Of a stretch of DNA of 64,000 nucleotides, positions 24,503-36,284 are shown piece by piece (position 1 is the first letter of the stretch; the number at the start of each line of letters is the position of its first letter). Location: positions 20,326 through 84,325 of the forward strand of contig NW_025064958.1 in the NCBI RefSeq assembly GCF_019112545.1, given 5' to 3'. Below the pieces are notes generated by a model. The model saw only the letters and a program-made list of their open reading frames with translations. It was not told where the DNA came from and did no database searches. A program made the position numbers and the translations under genes. The stretch is from Guyanagaster necrorhizus. Lineage: Eukaryota > Basidiomycota > Agaricomycetes > Agaricales > Physalacriaceae.

Positions 24503-24963
24503 TGTTAGACTCAAGTGTCACATGAACAGAAACATGTGATAGACAGGTGTCACCTTGCACTTCAGGTGATCAGCTGAATCCACTGATGCATATTCTGTTC
24601 AGTGTGTCACAAGACCTGCAGGAGTTTGGCTTGAGAGTAGAATGAGATGAATAAACTTTAGCTTGAAGCTGGGGCTTTCCAGTGAGAATGAGCAGTCTTA
24701 AATACTGTACAGGATGTGCTAATAATACTCCTACTTATTGTGCATTTCTGAGTCCATTGTGCCCATTGTTCTGCAGTGTCACTACTGTACATAAAAGAAT
24801 CATTGTGTGTCATCAAGCAGCATTGTTGTGTTGAAAGACAATGATGGACTTGGCTAGTTGTGATGACTAAGCCTTGTCCCATGGTCTTAAGCTCCTGTCC
24901 TTAGTGCCCTGACTAAGCATAAATAGAGGTTAAAAGTAAGGAAAAAGTGGAAAAATCATAATA
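24503..24963 (-). repeat. Solo Gypsy LTR in Gypsy A
   Basis: 461 bp, TGTTAGAC...CATAATA (final CA decayed to TA), flanked by a perfect 5-bp duplication ATATC at 24,498-24,502 and 24,964-24,968. No internal sequence, so it is a solo LTR left by recombination. It belongs to the subfamily of Gypsy E. Confidence 0.9.
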
Positions 24964-24968
24964 ATATC

Positions 24969-27900
24969 ATTGAGGCTCTCAGAGTTTGTCAAGCCATTCC
25001 AAGGCTCAGCACTGTTCTGCCTCCTTCATTCCTTTGACCATTTCATCCATTACTTCTTTAGCCTGAGTTTTGTGTATCCAGTTCTTGAGTACTGCCTTGG
25101 CCACTTCTTCTGTTGTAGCATTTTAAATGGCTCTCCAAGTCCATTCAGTATCAAATGGTTTCAGCCACTGATTGGGGGTCTCTCCTCTTGTTTGGCCCAT
25201 AAGCATTTGAGTCTTATTTTTTGGCAATTCATTGGATAGTTGTGTGGCAATAGAATTGGATATATTTGAATGTGTGGACACTTTGGTAACTACAGGAGTA
25301 CTATTAGTCTGATCAATAGCTACTTGTGACACACCACTAGAGTTCTTGGCCAATCAAGTGGAATTGCTCACTGATTAGCCTCATCTTTTACTTCCTCCAC
25401 TTTTGTTTCCTTTTCTAGTCTCTCCTCTTTCTGCTGCAGAGCCGCAATTTGTGCCCTAATCTCTTTGTCAGTGCACTTCTTCTTTGGGCAGTCCTTGGAC
25501 ATGTGTCTCTTCTGCCTGCAGTTGAAGCACTTTCCTTCCTTCTTTAACTGGTCTATGTCCATCAGCTTCCTGCTGCCAGTGTACATTGTCTCTGTTTCAG
25601 TTTTCTGAGTTCCATAGGAGGGAGTGCCAGTTGAGGTGTTGAGTTTGGAAGTCATGGTTTGATTGCTGGGCTTCAGACTTGTATGCAAGTTTGGTTTATA
25701 GAAGTCTTGCAGATTAGATTGTTCTGCCTTCTGTTGCTGTCTTTCTCTATACATCTCAGTGATCCATTCTTTCCATGCACCATATCTCTTCAGAATATTC
25801 ATTCTAATGTTGGATACCATCTTAACATAGGTACTCCAAACTTGAGCACTTCCACCATTTCACCCCTCATTATTGATGTTGTCTCAGATTCCAGCAATCT
25901 TTGTGAGTCATTCTAACTCATCAAAGTATTTGGTAGCTGACTTGTCACCCATCTTGTACTCTTTTATCTTTGACTTGTGGACTTTTTGGACTGCCAGATT
26001 AATGAATTTGTCATAGAGCATTTGCTTGAATATGGGCCAAGACAGCAACTGGTAGTGCTGCCAGGTTGTTGAAAAGAAGTTTGGGGAAATGAGGATCCAC
26101 CATATCTTGGCCTTGTCTTCAAGATATGATAAGGCAAAGGTGATCTTGTTCATGTCAGTTCCAAGGAAGGTGATGTAAACTTTAAAGTACTGTTCACAAT
26201 CAATCAGAAACTGATCAATGTCATCTGAGGCACCCTTAAAAGAGCAGGGCTTCTGAAGAAGATCAGATCAGCACTGCAAGACAGCAGCATTATCAGGCAA
26301 TGCCCTCATCAGATTGGACTATTGGTCAAAAGGTGGTTGTCACCATTCAGCTGGTGATCCAGAGAATGAGTGAAGGAAATTGTCATCTGCAACTAGGCTT
26401 TCCATTGGCACAGCTTCCTTTCACACAATTACTCTATTTTGTATAGTGAACTCAAGTTTGACAGCTTTGGGGTCATCTCACTCAGGTTCCTTGCCCTTTT
26501 CACCAGGCCCAGCTTCATCAGGTGGTGGCTGAGCACCAAGTAGTTAGCTCTCTTAGCCAGTCCATGGGTTTTGGAAGCTGGTTTGCCAGATGGTTGGCTG
26601 TGGTTGGGATCAGGTAAGCTGGTTAGCCATACTGTGGATGGATGAGTCTGAGTAGTCAGATAGGGTTCAGATGGTTCAGGCTGAAGGGGCCATATACATG
26701 GCTCATTTCATGGTGATGGGATGTGACCATAGCACTGACTCTATCTCATACTTTGATTTGTATGAGAGAAGTTTGCTGAGAGGGTCCTCTGAGTGGATTC
26801 AAGTGTAAACCTCTTGGGCATGTTCAGTTGCAGCATACTGTAGAATGTCTCTTCATTCAGCATAGTCTGCACTGATATACTTCCTTCTCAGAGGCAATGC
26901 CAACCAGTGTGCATCCCTCTATAAAAATGTTACTCCCTCCTCATACAGCCTCTGGTGTTCCTCTTCTCACACCCTCTGAATCTCTTCCTCCAGTGCTTCT
27001 TTATGTATTTCTTCATTGGTGTATTCCATGAAACTTCTCTATTTAAGAGAGATGCTGTCCTCTCTGTTGTCCTCATCTTCCTTCTCATCCTCTTTCTTGA
27101 GGAGAGAATCATCAGGCTGATCATAAATGGATGGAATGGTCAGCTTCACCATCATAGGGAAACTCATTGACATTCCTTGTGGTGGGACCAGCAGCATTGC
27201 TATTGGTCCTAGGAACAGGCTGCTCAATGGGAGATTGGCCAGCTCTGATCTTGACATTGAACCTATTACTTCTGTGTGCTCATACCTTCTCCAGGTCTTC
27301 ACAATAGATGCCAAATTTTTGATAAAAGTGGAGATTGAGAAACTGTCCCATGATCCTTCTGCTAAGGAATCTTTGGAGACTGTGATCAGCATTGTGGGAG
27401 TTGAGAGGTACTTGAAGCCTGTAGGCATCGAGTATGGACTTGAGGTGGGAGAGAATAGTATTAGTGTCATTGAAACTGGGAGTACTAGAGGTAAGGGAAT
27501 AATTTCCCCTCCTGATGGCTTTGCTGGATGTGACAGAGCTGGCTGGTCCTGCTAATGGGTCATCCTCTGTTTGTGGTGTGCTGGGCTCCTGGAAAGGAGA
27601 TCCAGAAGTTTCTGTCCAGAGACCATACCAACTTGGAGATATAGATCCCCATGTGGCAGCCTCAAGTTCTCATTGCCATTGTTGCCACTGTCAGTTGTGC
27701 TGTGCCTCCTCATACTCTTGCTAGGCTTCAGCCTTGCATGCTCAGCAAGCTCTTCTCAAGCTCACTCTGAGTTGGCTGCTCATGCCACTTCTGCCTCTTG
27801 CTGTTGTCTGACTGCTGCATCATAATTGAAGGGGACTTGTAGGTCCCAGTCAGGAAAAATCTGCTGGATAATTCTATCCTGGGCAGCTTCTCCTCTCCTC

Positions 27901-28530
27901 CTGACTTCAGCCCTCTTGTTGTCACTCCTGTGGTTTTCCTCCCTATTATCACCATTGTCAGAGTGGACTGAGGGAGGCAGCATTCCTTTGTCTGAGAGGT
28001 CTGCCCTGTCCCTTCAGAGAGCATCCTCAATAGTTGGTTCTTTGTTGACTCCTTCTGGGTACCCTTTATAGCTGACTTGGTTGATTGAGTCAGGGCTTGA
28101 CTCTGGAGTTGCATATAGAGAGTCATGATTGGGGTCAGGGATCATGTGCTGGAGGACCAGAGCCATCCTAGAAGCATCAAGGGAGTTCCTAGCATGATCT
28201 CCAATTCCAGGCTCTCTTGAGATGGTGGAAGGATTGGATGGAGAGTCATTAAAGAAGTCATTAGAGATATTCTCATCCTCATGATCTGAGACCATAGAGA
28301 AGTGCAGCAGGATCCATGGGTTCCTGAATCTGACATTCTGATTGTTTCAGTTTTGACTGTTATTTCACTGAGGTCCAGGGAGATACTGGTGTCTTTCTTC
28401 TGTTTCAGTGCTCCTCAAAGTCAAGCCACTAGGCATGGCTTCAGGTATAGGTCTGATTGGGGGCTGGAAGGAGACTCTGGCAGAGGGAGGGATGTTGTAG
28501 AAGGGGAGGTCTAGCATAACATTGCATAAA
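24969..28530 (-). pseudogene. Gypsy A Gag region
   Basis: Read leftward: an N-terminal block (DLYLKPCLVA, QKKDT) near 28,500-28,390, then SDHEDENISNDFF near 28,280 in another frame, a glutamine-rich middle (DWDLQVPFNYDAAVRQQQ), a retrotransposon Gag domain at 26,153-25,908 (FALSYLEDKAKIWW) and a zinc knuckle CFNCRQKRHMSKDC at 25,529-25,488. Gag packs element RNA into virus-like particles. Frameshifts and stops break it. The C-terminal end continues past the solo LTR to 24,471, where the homology to Gypsy C (near 51,070) stops at U copy 1. Confidence 0.85.
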
Positions 28531-28686
28531 ATCTGTTGTATGTGCTAGAATGCTTGATGGTGTCTGATTATCCAAGCAGTGATTGATTGTCATCCTCAGC
28601 AAAGAGTTATGATTGCCAGTAATCCTAAAAGCATTCCAATAATAGAAGCTAGTAGCTCAAAATATTTGTGGGTAATATCAGATGTT

Positions 28687-29135
28687 TGTTAGGCTCAAGC
28701 TACACATGATCTGAAACATATGATAAACTAGCATGACTTCATGTTTGAGTCTTCTGCTAGAGTTCACTTATTGTGTTTTGTTGATTGAGTGCTTTAAGGC
28801 TTTAATAGAGTAGCTTAAGAGTAGAATGAGAATGAATAAACTTTAGCTTAAAGCTGAGGATTACCAGTGAGAGTGAGCCATTTTATATACTGTACATGGT
28901 AGAGATAAATATGTAACTGTCTATTGTGCATTTCTATATCCTTTGTGCCTTTTGTTCTTGGGCATTGTTACTATCTACAAGAGTCTTGTTATGCATCATC
29001 AGGTGACCCTGTTGCATTGTAAGATAATAACTGACTGAGCTGATTGTGCTGACTAAGCCAGTCCCACAATCTTAAGTGCTGGGTTAGACACCCTGACTAA
29101 GCATAAATAGAGGCTAAAGAAGAAAAATCATAACA
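28687..29135 (-). repeat. Solo Gypsy LTR near the 5' end of Gypsy A
   Basis: 449 bp, TGTTAGGCTC...CATAACA, with a perfect 5-bp duplication ATGTT at 28,682-28,686 and 29,136-29,140. The host sequence on both sides is the Gypsy A leader, so this is a later insertion. Confidence 0.9.
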
Positions 29136-29202
29136 ATGTTGGTGTGGACAATGATGGCATTTGGTTTCCTTCATGCTTATTGGGCATAAGGAAAGGAATG
29201 CA

Positions 29203-29218
29203 GAAGCTTCAAGCAAAT
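29203..29218 (-). promoter_or_regulatory. Gypsy A self-priming site
   Basis: Directly inside the 5' LTR the minus strand reads ATTTGCTTGAAGCTTC. Its GCTTGAAGCT is the exact complement of AGCTTCAAGC in the Gypsy A 3' LTR at the predicted transcript start. This is the Tf1-type arrangement in which the RNA's own 5' end is the primer. Confidence 0.7.
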
Positions 29219-29546
29219 TGTTAAGCCTAAGCTACATGTGACATGAACACATGATAAGTAGCTGCTGTGTTGCTTTCATACAATCATGACTGAGTTCACT
29301 TAATGTATTCATATATCATTATGTGTTAAGGCTATTTCAAGAGGCTCAAGATAGAATGGTGAAGATATAAACTTTAGCTGGAAGCTGGAATACTACAGTG
29401 AGAGCTATCCTACTTATATACTATTTGCCTGTTGATAAATATATTGTACTATCTATTGTGTCTGTTCCAGTATTTGTGCTTTTTGTCCTTGAGTGTCACT
29501 ACTGTCTACAAAAGAGTTGTTGTGTGTTGTCAAGGGTGGCTGTCGC
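29219..29546 (-). repeat. Gypsy A 5' LTR, truncated
   Basis: 328 bp, closely matching the R-U5 side of the 3' LTR. The U3 start (about 120 bp) is missing because U copy 2 begins at 29,547. The cut is not accompanied by a target duplication. Confidence 0.85.
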
Positions 29547-31379
29547 TGACATACCCCCTCCATGTTCAGGCATGTAAAATTGCAAAAATTGTGAATACAT
29601 GGACTGCATCCCAGTCCAGTAAGCATGTAACTGAGAATAGGATAAGAGTACATATAAACCTAGCTATCATAATGCTAAACTGAAGGAACCATGAGTAGAG
29701 TGCATGGCCTAGTAACAGGCTAATACCAAAGGGGTCAGACTGCATGTGAGGTCCCAGCACTTGGCCCTAAATGTGCCAATACCATTACAAGGGGATATGC
29801 TAAAAATAAAAAAAATATGATCAAAATATGATCAGCAATCCTGATCACATTGATCAAAGATGCACAGCCATTGATGCACTGATGGGACATGCTTTAGAAC
29901 AGAGAACTGAAACTCAAAGAAAGGTATCTGAATAACTGGGTGTTGAACAGAGAAATAGTACCCTCAGAGATGAATAGCACACATACTGCTCAGAGACTTG
30001 CATGCATACCTACAGTGCCTTAGTGCACATAACACAGTGAGAGACTGCATCATACTGAGATATAACACATACCTATTGGGTGGGTTAATTGATGCATGTC
30101 AGATCAGAAGTGGTGCATTTTGTGAGTCAGATGGAATGTTGAAACACTGAGAAAGGAAACATAACCATTGTGGCTGACTCCAGACATGGGAGATAACCCT
30201 GGAGGTCTGAAACAGTTTACCACTGTCAGAGATGAGTCACTGGGGAAATAAGAAAACAAGCAGTCCTGGCTAGGCCAGCTAGCCAATGTCAGCTAGTGAG
30301 AAGACAGCAGGCAGTCCTGGCCTGGAAGAGAATAAGTGCAGCAACTGCAATATGCATGTGAATAATACCCATAGAATCTGGCATGGAGTCTCATGCTTTG
30401 AAGATACCATAGTAGGATTGTATTAGTAAGTACCACAGTAGAGTATTTAAATACTGCATTGTATGAGTAGAATACAAGTTTTCTGACCCCCATAGTTGCA
30501 CTGTATTGGGCACAGAAAGCCTTGCACTCTAGCTCTGAGTTTGTGTTTGTAACTTTGAATGAGAATAAACTCATTATTGAATATCATTGAGAGAGCTTTG
30601 AGAACTGAGCAAGGCATTGAAGCTTGTGAAGGACTTGGGCCTGGTTTGATAAGAGGTTTTGGATTGTGCTCTAATCTGAGAATAAGAGAGCAGTGTCTGA
30701 AGGGCATCATCTTGAGTTTTTGAGGTATTTGTGATGCACAGCACTACAGGTGGCAGAGGTTCAAATCCTTTGGCTTGACTAGTGTGTGCTCTTTGGTTAT
30801 TTCTGCAGGTTGGCAGAGGTTCAAACTCTTTGGCCTGTTGGACAGCATTTTATTGTGTTTTGTGTCTCTGGATTGCATAGGTTTGAATCCTGTGGGTCTA
30901 TGATCAGTTTGGAAACTTGTGAACAGAGATCTGTGCTCTTTGGCATTATTGGACATGTTTGTGATTGGTTTTTGCTTAGAGTGTGAAGCTTTGAGTTGTG
31001 TATTGTGTGTGTTAGGGATTTTGAGTTGATCTGAGCTGTGCTTAGGACCTTTTGAGAGTTTTGTGAGAGTGTTTTGACATATTGTATTGAGCTGCAGTAC
31101 TCTTTGCCTTGAGGCCCAGCAACACCTGTTGCCACCTCTCATTTTGATAAAACAAAAAGCTTTGAGACTTAGAGAGATCTAGGACTGTTGTACATGTGCT
31201 ATTGCTGTTTGCATGCTGTGGATTCATTGAAGAAGACAATTATATTTGTTGATTACTACTTTTATTGCATTATAATCTCTCTATGAACTAAGAGTTTTGT
31301 GTGTGTTGGTATGGATGTGATCAGTGGATAGCACTCTGCTGTATCCATTTTCACCTTGCACACACCCAGATCCTCCTCA
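29547..31379 (+). repeat. U-family copy 2 (1,833 bp)
   Basis: Sense orientation, TGACATACCCCCTCCATGTT to CAGATCCTCCTCA. It has the same length as copy 1 and is nearly identical to it in inverted orientation; one substitution was noticed near the 5' end (29,576) and a possible one in the last 10 bp. TATTTAAAT lies at about 30,447 and an AATAAA near 30,565. Flanks are TCGC and CTAA, no duplication. It joins Gypsy A's broken LTR to the middle of Gypsy B. Confidence 0.85.
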
Positions 31380-31558
31380 CTAACCATTAAAATCTCCAGT
31401 ATTTCTGACTTCTTTAGAAGCTAAATTGGTGACAGGCATGCTGGATAACTGAGCTGGCAGAATATGACTTCTTTCTCAAGCATAAGGCAGGGACTGCCAA
31501 TAAGAAGGCAGATCTTCTTAGTCAATGCATAGATCATGATCAGAGAAAGGATGATAAT
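31380..31558 (+). pseudogene. Gypsy B RNase H C-terminal end
   Basis: One frame reads NLQYF, stops, then KLNW, QACWITELAEYDFFLKHKAG and TANKKADLLSQ, the typical end of a Gypsy RNase H just before the integrase linker. Three TGA/TAG stops interrupt it. Confidence 0.8.
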
Positions 31559-31953
31559 TGTTAAGTCCAAGTAACATGTGATCTAAACATGTGATAAATA
31601 GGCACTGTATCAAGTTTGTACAGTCACACCTAAGTTCACTGTATGTGTTTGTATGGCTTTGTGTTTCAAGGCCTTTGTAGATTGGCTCAAGGTACAATGG
31701 TAGAAGAATAAACTTTAGCTCAAAGCTGGGGACATACAGCAAAAGCTACACTACTTATATACTGTTTAAGTCTGAATTAAATATATCCCTTCCAATTGTA
31801 AGTTTCTGGGTTACAGTGCTCTTTGTCCTTGAGCATCTTGACTACCTATAAAAGAGTGTCATTCATTATCAAGGGTCACTTAAGTGCTCTAACTAAGCAT
31901 AAATAGGGGTTAACAAAGTAAAAATGAAGGTTAAGTAAGGAAAAATCATAACA
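31559..31953 (-). repeat. Solo Gypsy LTR in Gypsy B
   Basis: 395 bp, TGTTAAGTCC...CATAACA, flanked by a perfect 5-bp duplication ATAAT at 31,554-31,558 and 31,954-31,958. It separates RNase H from integrase. It is related to the Gypsy A LTR. Confidence 0.92.
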
Positions 31954-33467
31954 ATAATAGGAAGATAGCTGTACTCAAGGCAGAACATTTTAAGGCTATG
32001 ATCATGCTAATAGAAGAAGAGACATACAAACACATCAAGAGTGTGACATGGTGAACTGAACATTGGAATCAGAGAGTGGCCCCCTCAATCAATCATGACT
32101 GAGAGATGACAAAGGAGAGTGACTTTATCTTTTATAATGGAAGGATCTATATGCCATGAGATCATGCTCTATGAGGAGAGATTATTGCTCAGTCTCATGA
32201 CCACATCATGGTGAGACACTTGAGGACCATAAAGATGACAGAACTACTGCTGTGAGAATATTGGTGGCCAAAACTGAAAGCAGACATAGAGAGATATGTA
32301 AATGCCTGTGAAATGTGCCAATGCACCAAGTCTAGCATCCAAGTGAAGGCAGCTCTGCTCCATCTGAATGAGATTCCAAATATTCCATAGACTGATATCT
32401 CAGTAGACATGGTTACAGGACTAATAGAGTGCTATGGCTATGACACCACCATCATCATAGTGGATTGATTATCCAAGACAATCATTTCAGTCATGTGCTC
32501 AGCAGAGTTATCCTCAGAAGGATGGGCAAAGATACTATGGGATGAAGTGTATGCCAAGTATGGGATGCCACAAGTCATGATCTTGGACTATAGTCCACAG
32601 TTCATCTTTAAGTTTATGATAGACCTATATCATCTTCTTCAGATCCACAGTAATGCATCCACCACCTATCACCTGCAGACAGATGGACAAATAGAGAGAG
32701 TCAATCAGAAAGTAGAGAAGTTCCTTCACATATTCATTAATCATAGACAGAATGACCAGGCTGACTGGCTACCACTTGCAGCCTTCCAGCACAACAACCA
32801 TGTTCACTCAGCTACTGGCAAAACTCTATTTTTCATCAACCATGGCCAACACCCTCATATAACAACCACATCATGCCACTCTGCATCAACACCCACTTCA
32901 TCTATGTTCATAGAACAAATAGCAAAAATCTATGAAGAAACAAAAGCCACCCTCAAAAAGGTGGCTGATGCTATGAAACATCACTATTACAAGACCTGCC
33001 AACCCACTATCCATTATAGCACTGGGGATTGAGTATGGCTCAATACCTCAAATCTTTATTTGTCACAACTAAAGAAAAAACTTGCAGATAAATACACTGG
33101 TCTCTTCTCTGTCACAAAGAAAGTCAATGCATCCACCTATCAACTTACATTGCCTGCCACATGGAAGGTACACTCCATCTTCAATGAAGCACTTCTATCC
33201 CTATATACATCACCTGCCTTCTCTAATCAGGAAGCCCCACCTGCACCAGAGCCTGACTTGATCAAAGATGAGGAACATTATGAGATTGAACAAATTCTTA
33301 ATCACCACCTTCAAAAAACTCATGGCTGCTATAGTTCCAGCCCCAGTTTCCAAGTTGAATATTTGATCAGGTGAAAGGGATATGGTCCAGAATCAAATCA
33401 GTGGGTACACAAATGTGATATGAATGCTGACTCTGCAATCTATGATTATAAACTATCTCTTAACTGA
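31954..33467 (+). pseudogene. Gypsy B integrase and chromodomain
   Basis: The zinc region reads HDHIMVRHLRTIKMTELLL with CEMCQ after YWWPKLKADI. The catalytic core has SVDMVTG, ILDYSPQF and TDGQIERVNQ, giving D, D and E. The chromodomain follows as DEEHYEIEQILNHHLQ and then KGYGPESNQWVHKCDM, ending at TGA 33,465-33,467. Stops such as the TGA replacing the Trp of the RWKGY motif (33,372-33,374) break the frame, but the frame itself is kept from 32,493 to the end. Confidence 0.88.
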
Positions 33468-33500
33468 GCCATCAGAATGATGGTCTTAAGGAGAGGGTAA

Positions 33501-33928
33501 TGTTATGATTTTTCTGCTTTTTTTATCTTATCACAGGGTGTCTAGGATTATGAGACAGTTGCCATGCAATGTGAATGGACACAATAGACAAACTGTGGAA
33601 ATGGTGTCAGAGATACTTCAACAATGGACAATATCCATTTGTTTTGTGTCTGATGACCCAATGCTGTAGCATCATGACATAGAGAACCATAACAGTGTAG
33701 GGACTATATTTATCTTCACAAATAAGTATATAAGTAGGTTAGCTCTTGCTGTAGTATTCTAGCATCAAGCTAAAGTTTATCTATACTGCTTACTTCTCTT
33801 GAGCTTCTTCTGGAAATACCTTGTCTACATCAACTTGGACACAAGCAGTGAACTCTAGCATGACTGTATGAACTCAATACAGCACTAGTTTATCATGTGT
33901 TCTAGTCACATGTTGAGCAGGTCTAACA
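33501..33928 (+). repeat. Gypsy B 3' LTR
   Basis: 428 bp, TGTTATGATTTTTCTG...GTCTAACA. Contains GTATATAAGTAGG and, about 30 nt later, TAGCATCAAGCTAAAGTTTA, the family's transcript-start block with one decayed base. Confidence 0.88.
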
Positions 33929-36284
33929 GTCATACCTTACTTGCTCACATCAACTGAACATGAAAGACTGGTCCAGTGAACTAAGATGGTTATGAAGAGG
34001 GAGACATCTTTGTCAGTCCTTCTGCATTTGCAATTTTGTTGATGGCATGTCAGAGTGGCCATGTTGATAACTGGCATTCCAGATCATGGTGAGCCCTTTA
34101 GAAGGTTGAGCAATTGGCAACCTGACTATATTTCTTAGCAGCTTCTAATGTGTTCAATTGCTGATGTCAGTCAGCTGACTCTTATTTGAGACTTGAACAC
34201 CATCATTGAATCTTAAAGAATGAAGGGGAGAAGATAGATGCTATGCTCTTGAGGAAACCATGAAGAATTTCCATGAGACAGATATCTGGTATGCTATAGA
34301 GATGCATGGATTCTCTCTGACATTGTCTGTACCACTCATGACTGCAACTTTTATGAAACAAACTACAGCTCTCCCATCTATCTGGCTTTCAAAGGCACTG
34401 AGCTCATCATCAAAGCTGGATCCCAAACCTGTGGTGTGCTGGTTAAACCTCTCTTGATGCCTAAAATGTGGCCAACTCTATCAGCCTAGAGTTGTATGAT
34501 TTGGCAAAGGACTGCATTGTATTCATGAGATAATATGATATCTTTAGTTTTCAGACTTTCATTTATGCAGTTTGCATGACCTCATGAATATTTACATAGG
34601 TACTGTACTATCTTGCATTGTCCACTATAGCTTCTTGGCATCAGATTAATTTTGTATGAACCTGGATGACATTTGCATGAGCCATATAGAATGTCAGACC
34701 CTCCTTCACCAACTTTTGTAATTAATAACCTGAGAATAAGATCTGACAAGATTTGCTAAATAGTGTGTGGGATTTATCTTGGATAACCAAATATTTTTCA
34801 GGAAAAGCAGAAAATGTGCAGAAGAATTGTTTATGTTCAACCCTTTCTCAGTAAAAAGAGGCATAGGTTACTCATAAACAACAGTTATCAAATATAGAGA
34901 ACAATCTTTAGACCACCCACAGATGTTGGCATCAGAATCAAGGGTAGGATGCACATCAATGAGCATCAACACAAATGTGAAGGATTGAGAATGGTAGAAG
35001 AGCTCACAGAGCCATAAGAACATATGTGATGTCAGCAATCATATAGAAGATTCTTTGTTCTGAGGCATCCAAGAGAATATCACAAGTTCACACTGTCAGT
35101 GACAGTTGTACATAAAGGTGTTTTCATGAGACACAGTGCACAAGCTGTCCACATTCTGAGTAATGTGCATAAATTCAGAATTAGGAGAGATGCTGTGGCA
35201 AATATGCAGAATAGCCAGTCAAGAGAGAACATAGTGAGTAGCAGGAGCAGCATAAAGGACCTTAGTAATGACAGAATGATGCAGTTCAATTGTTTACATC
35301 CCATCTATTTTCTGTACACTTTGAGGCCATGAATGTATTCAGAAAATGGCCTGATTAGATTTTGTGGCTGTCAGTTTTCATCTAGATGCTGACAGGCTAT
35401 GGTACAATCCTATCCATTTAAAGCTCCATTTTGCAAAGAATATTTGACATAGGCAAGTATTGTTCTTAATGAAACTCCACACTCACAAGGGGTCATACAC
35501 ACATCTCACTGAAAATCACACCCATCTATGATCACCCTTCAAAAAGAAGATCCTCTCTTGGCATGCAGCCAATTCCATTAGGTACAAGCTGATATAACCA
35601 CAGTTTAAAAATCCAGGTATTCAATGCAATTATATTGATGTGTATGCCATCACTGAAAGCTGGATGCATGAACTTGATCAGTGGTATGCTGTATTGACCC
35701 TGCTCAATACCTGCATGGTTGCTTTCTCATCTGGCCACTTGCTCCAAACCTGTGCCAAGTCACATTCTCATGTTTGGGGCTCCTCTTCAGCCTTTCTCTG
35801 ATCCTTTACTGGAGCAACCCAGTTTGAGTCAACAAGAGGCCCTCCATTGGCTGTGCATTCAGTGAAGTGGCAGATATTAGAGTCCTGCTCCTGCAAGCTA
35901 TCATGTAGAATTTCTTTGTCAATAGCAAAGCTTCTTCTATCAAAGAGGTGACAAAGCCAGAGCTGCAAATCTGCTAGTCCCAGAAACAGATCATTTATGG
36001 CATTCAATGGGTCTCATTTCAACATCTTGAGCCCATCTTCAACAACTTGGAGAGCACAAGTGCACAATTTTTTGTCAAATACTTTGGAAAGGTACTTCAC
36101 TATGATAAGGACAGCCAGGGTGTGGACATGAGGGTTGGAGTCTTTCTTGGTCAAGTTATTGAGCAGATGAACAACATGTTCATGTTTCAGATGCTACTAC
36201 AAAGATTTGCTTATCCAAGAAGAGTCATCTTTTCATCAAGGACAGAATAGAGAACCTGATGTTGGCATGCTTTGATAATAAGGA
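33929..36284. other. CpG-depleted, probably host DNA; no confirmed gene
   Basis: No element motifs. Segments that read like decayed host coding sequence include NFYETNYSSPIYLAFKGTEL (about 34,350, plus) and LNAINDLFLGLADLQLWLCH (about 36,000, minus). Because the paralogous gene next to it is a host gene, I take this as host DNA caught in the decay zone. None of it can be modelled as a working gene. Confidence 0.4.

Larger units (their letters stand above)
20850..29546 (-). mobile_element. Gypsy A, chromodomain LTR retrotransposon, rearranged and truncated
   Basis: Read on the minus strand: a truncated 5' LTR (29,546-29,219), primer site, Gag (to 24,471), then U copy 1 (24,470-22,638) in place of protease, reverse transcriptase and RNase H, then integrase and a broken chromodomain (22,637-21,330), polypurine tract and 3' LTR (21,296-20,850). 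Two solo LTRs are nested in it at 24,503-24,963 and 28,687-29,135. The two element LTRs belong to one subfamily, so they pair. The missing 2 kb of pol and the 5' LTR cut at U copy 2 show that the element was rearranged after insertion. CpG is almost absent and stops are frequent. It cannot be active. Confidence 0.85.
31380..33928 (+). mobile_element. Gypsy B, 3' portion of a chromodomain retrotransposon
   Basis: The surviving order is the end of RNase H (31,380-31,558), a nested solo LTR, integrase and chromodomain (31,954-33,467), polypurine tract AAGGAGAGGG and 3' LTR (33,501-33,928). The 5' LTR, Gag, protease and most of reverse transcriptase are gone; the break coincides with U copy 2. 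CpG is absent and stops are frequent, so it is dead. Its LTR is a different subfamily from Gypsy A. Confidence 0.85.

Noticed and set aside
24503..29135. A Gag-only Gypsy element between the LTRs at 24,503 and 28,687
   Set aside because: Each LTR has its own perfect, different 5-bp duplication (ATATC and ATGTT), so both are independent solo LTRs inserted in Gypsy A.
22638..31379. An 8.7-kb DNA transposon with 1.83-kb terminal inverted repeats
   Set aside because: There is no outer target duplication and no transposase, the inside is Gypsy Gag and LTRs, and the same 1.8-kb unit occurs alone elsewhere with its own 4-bp duplications.
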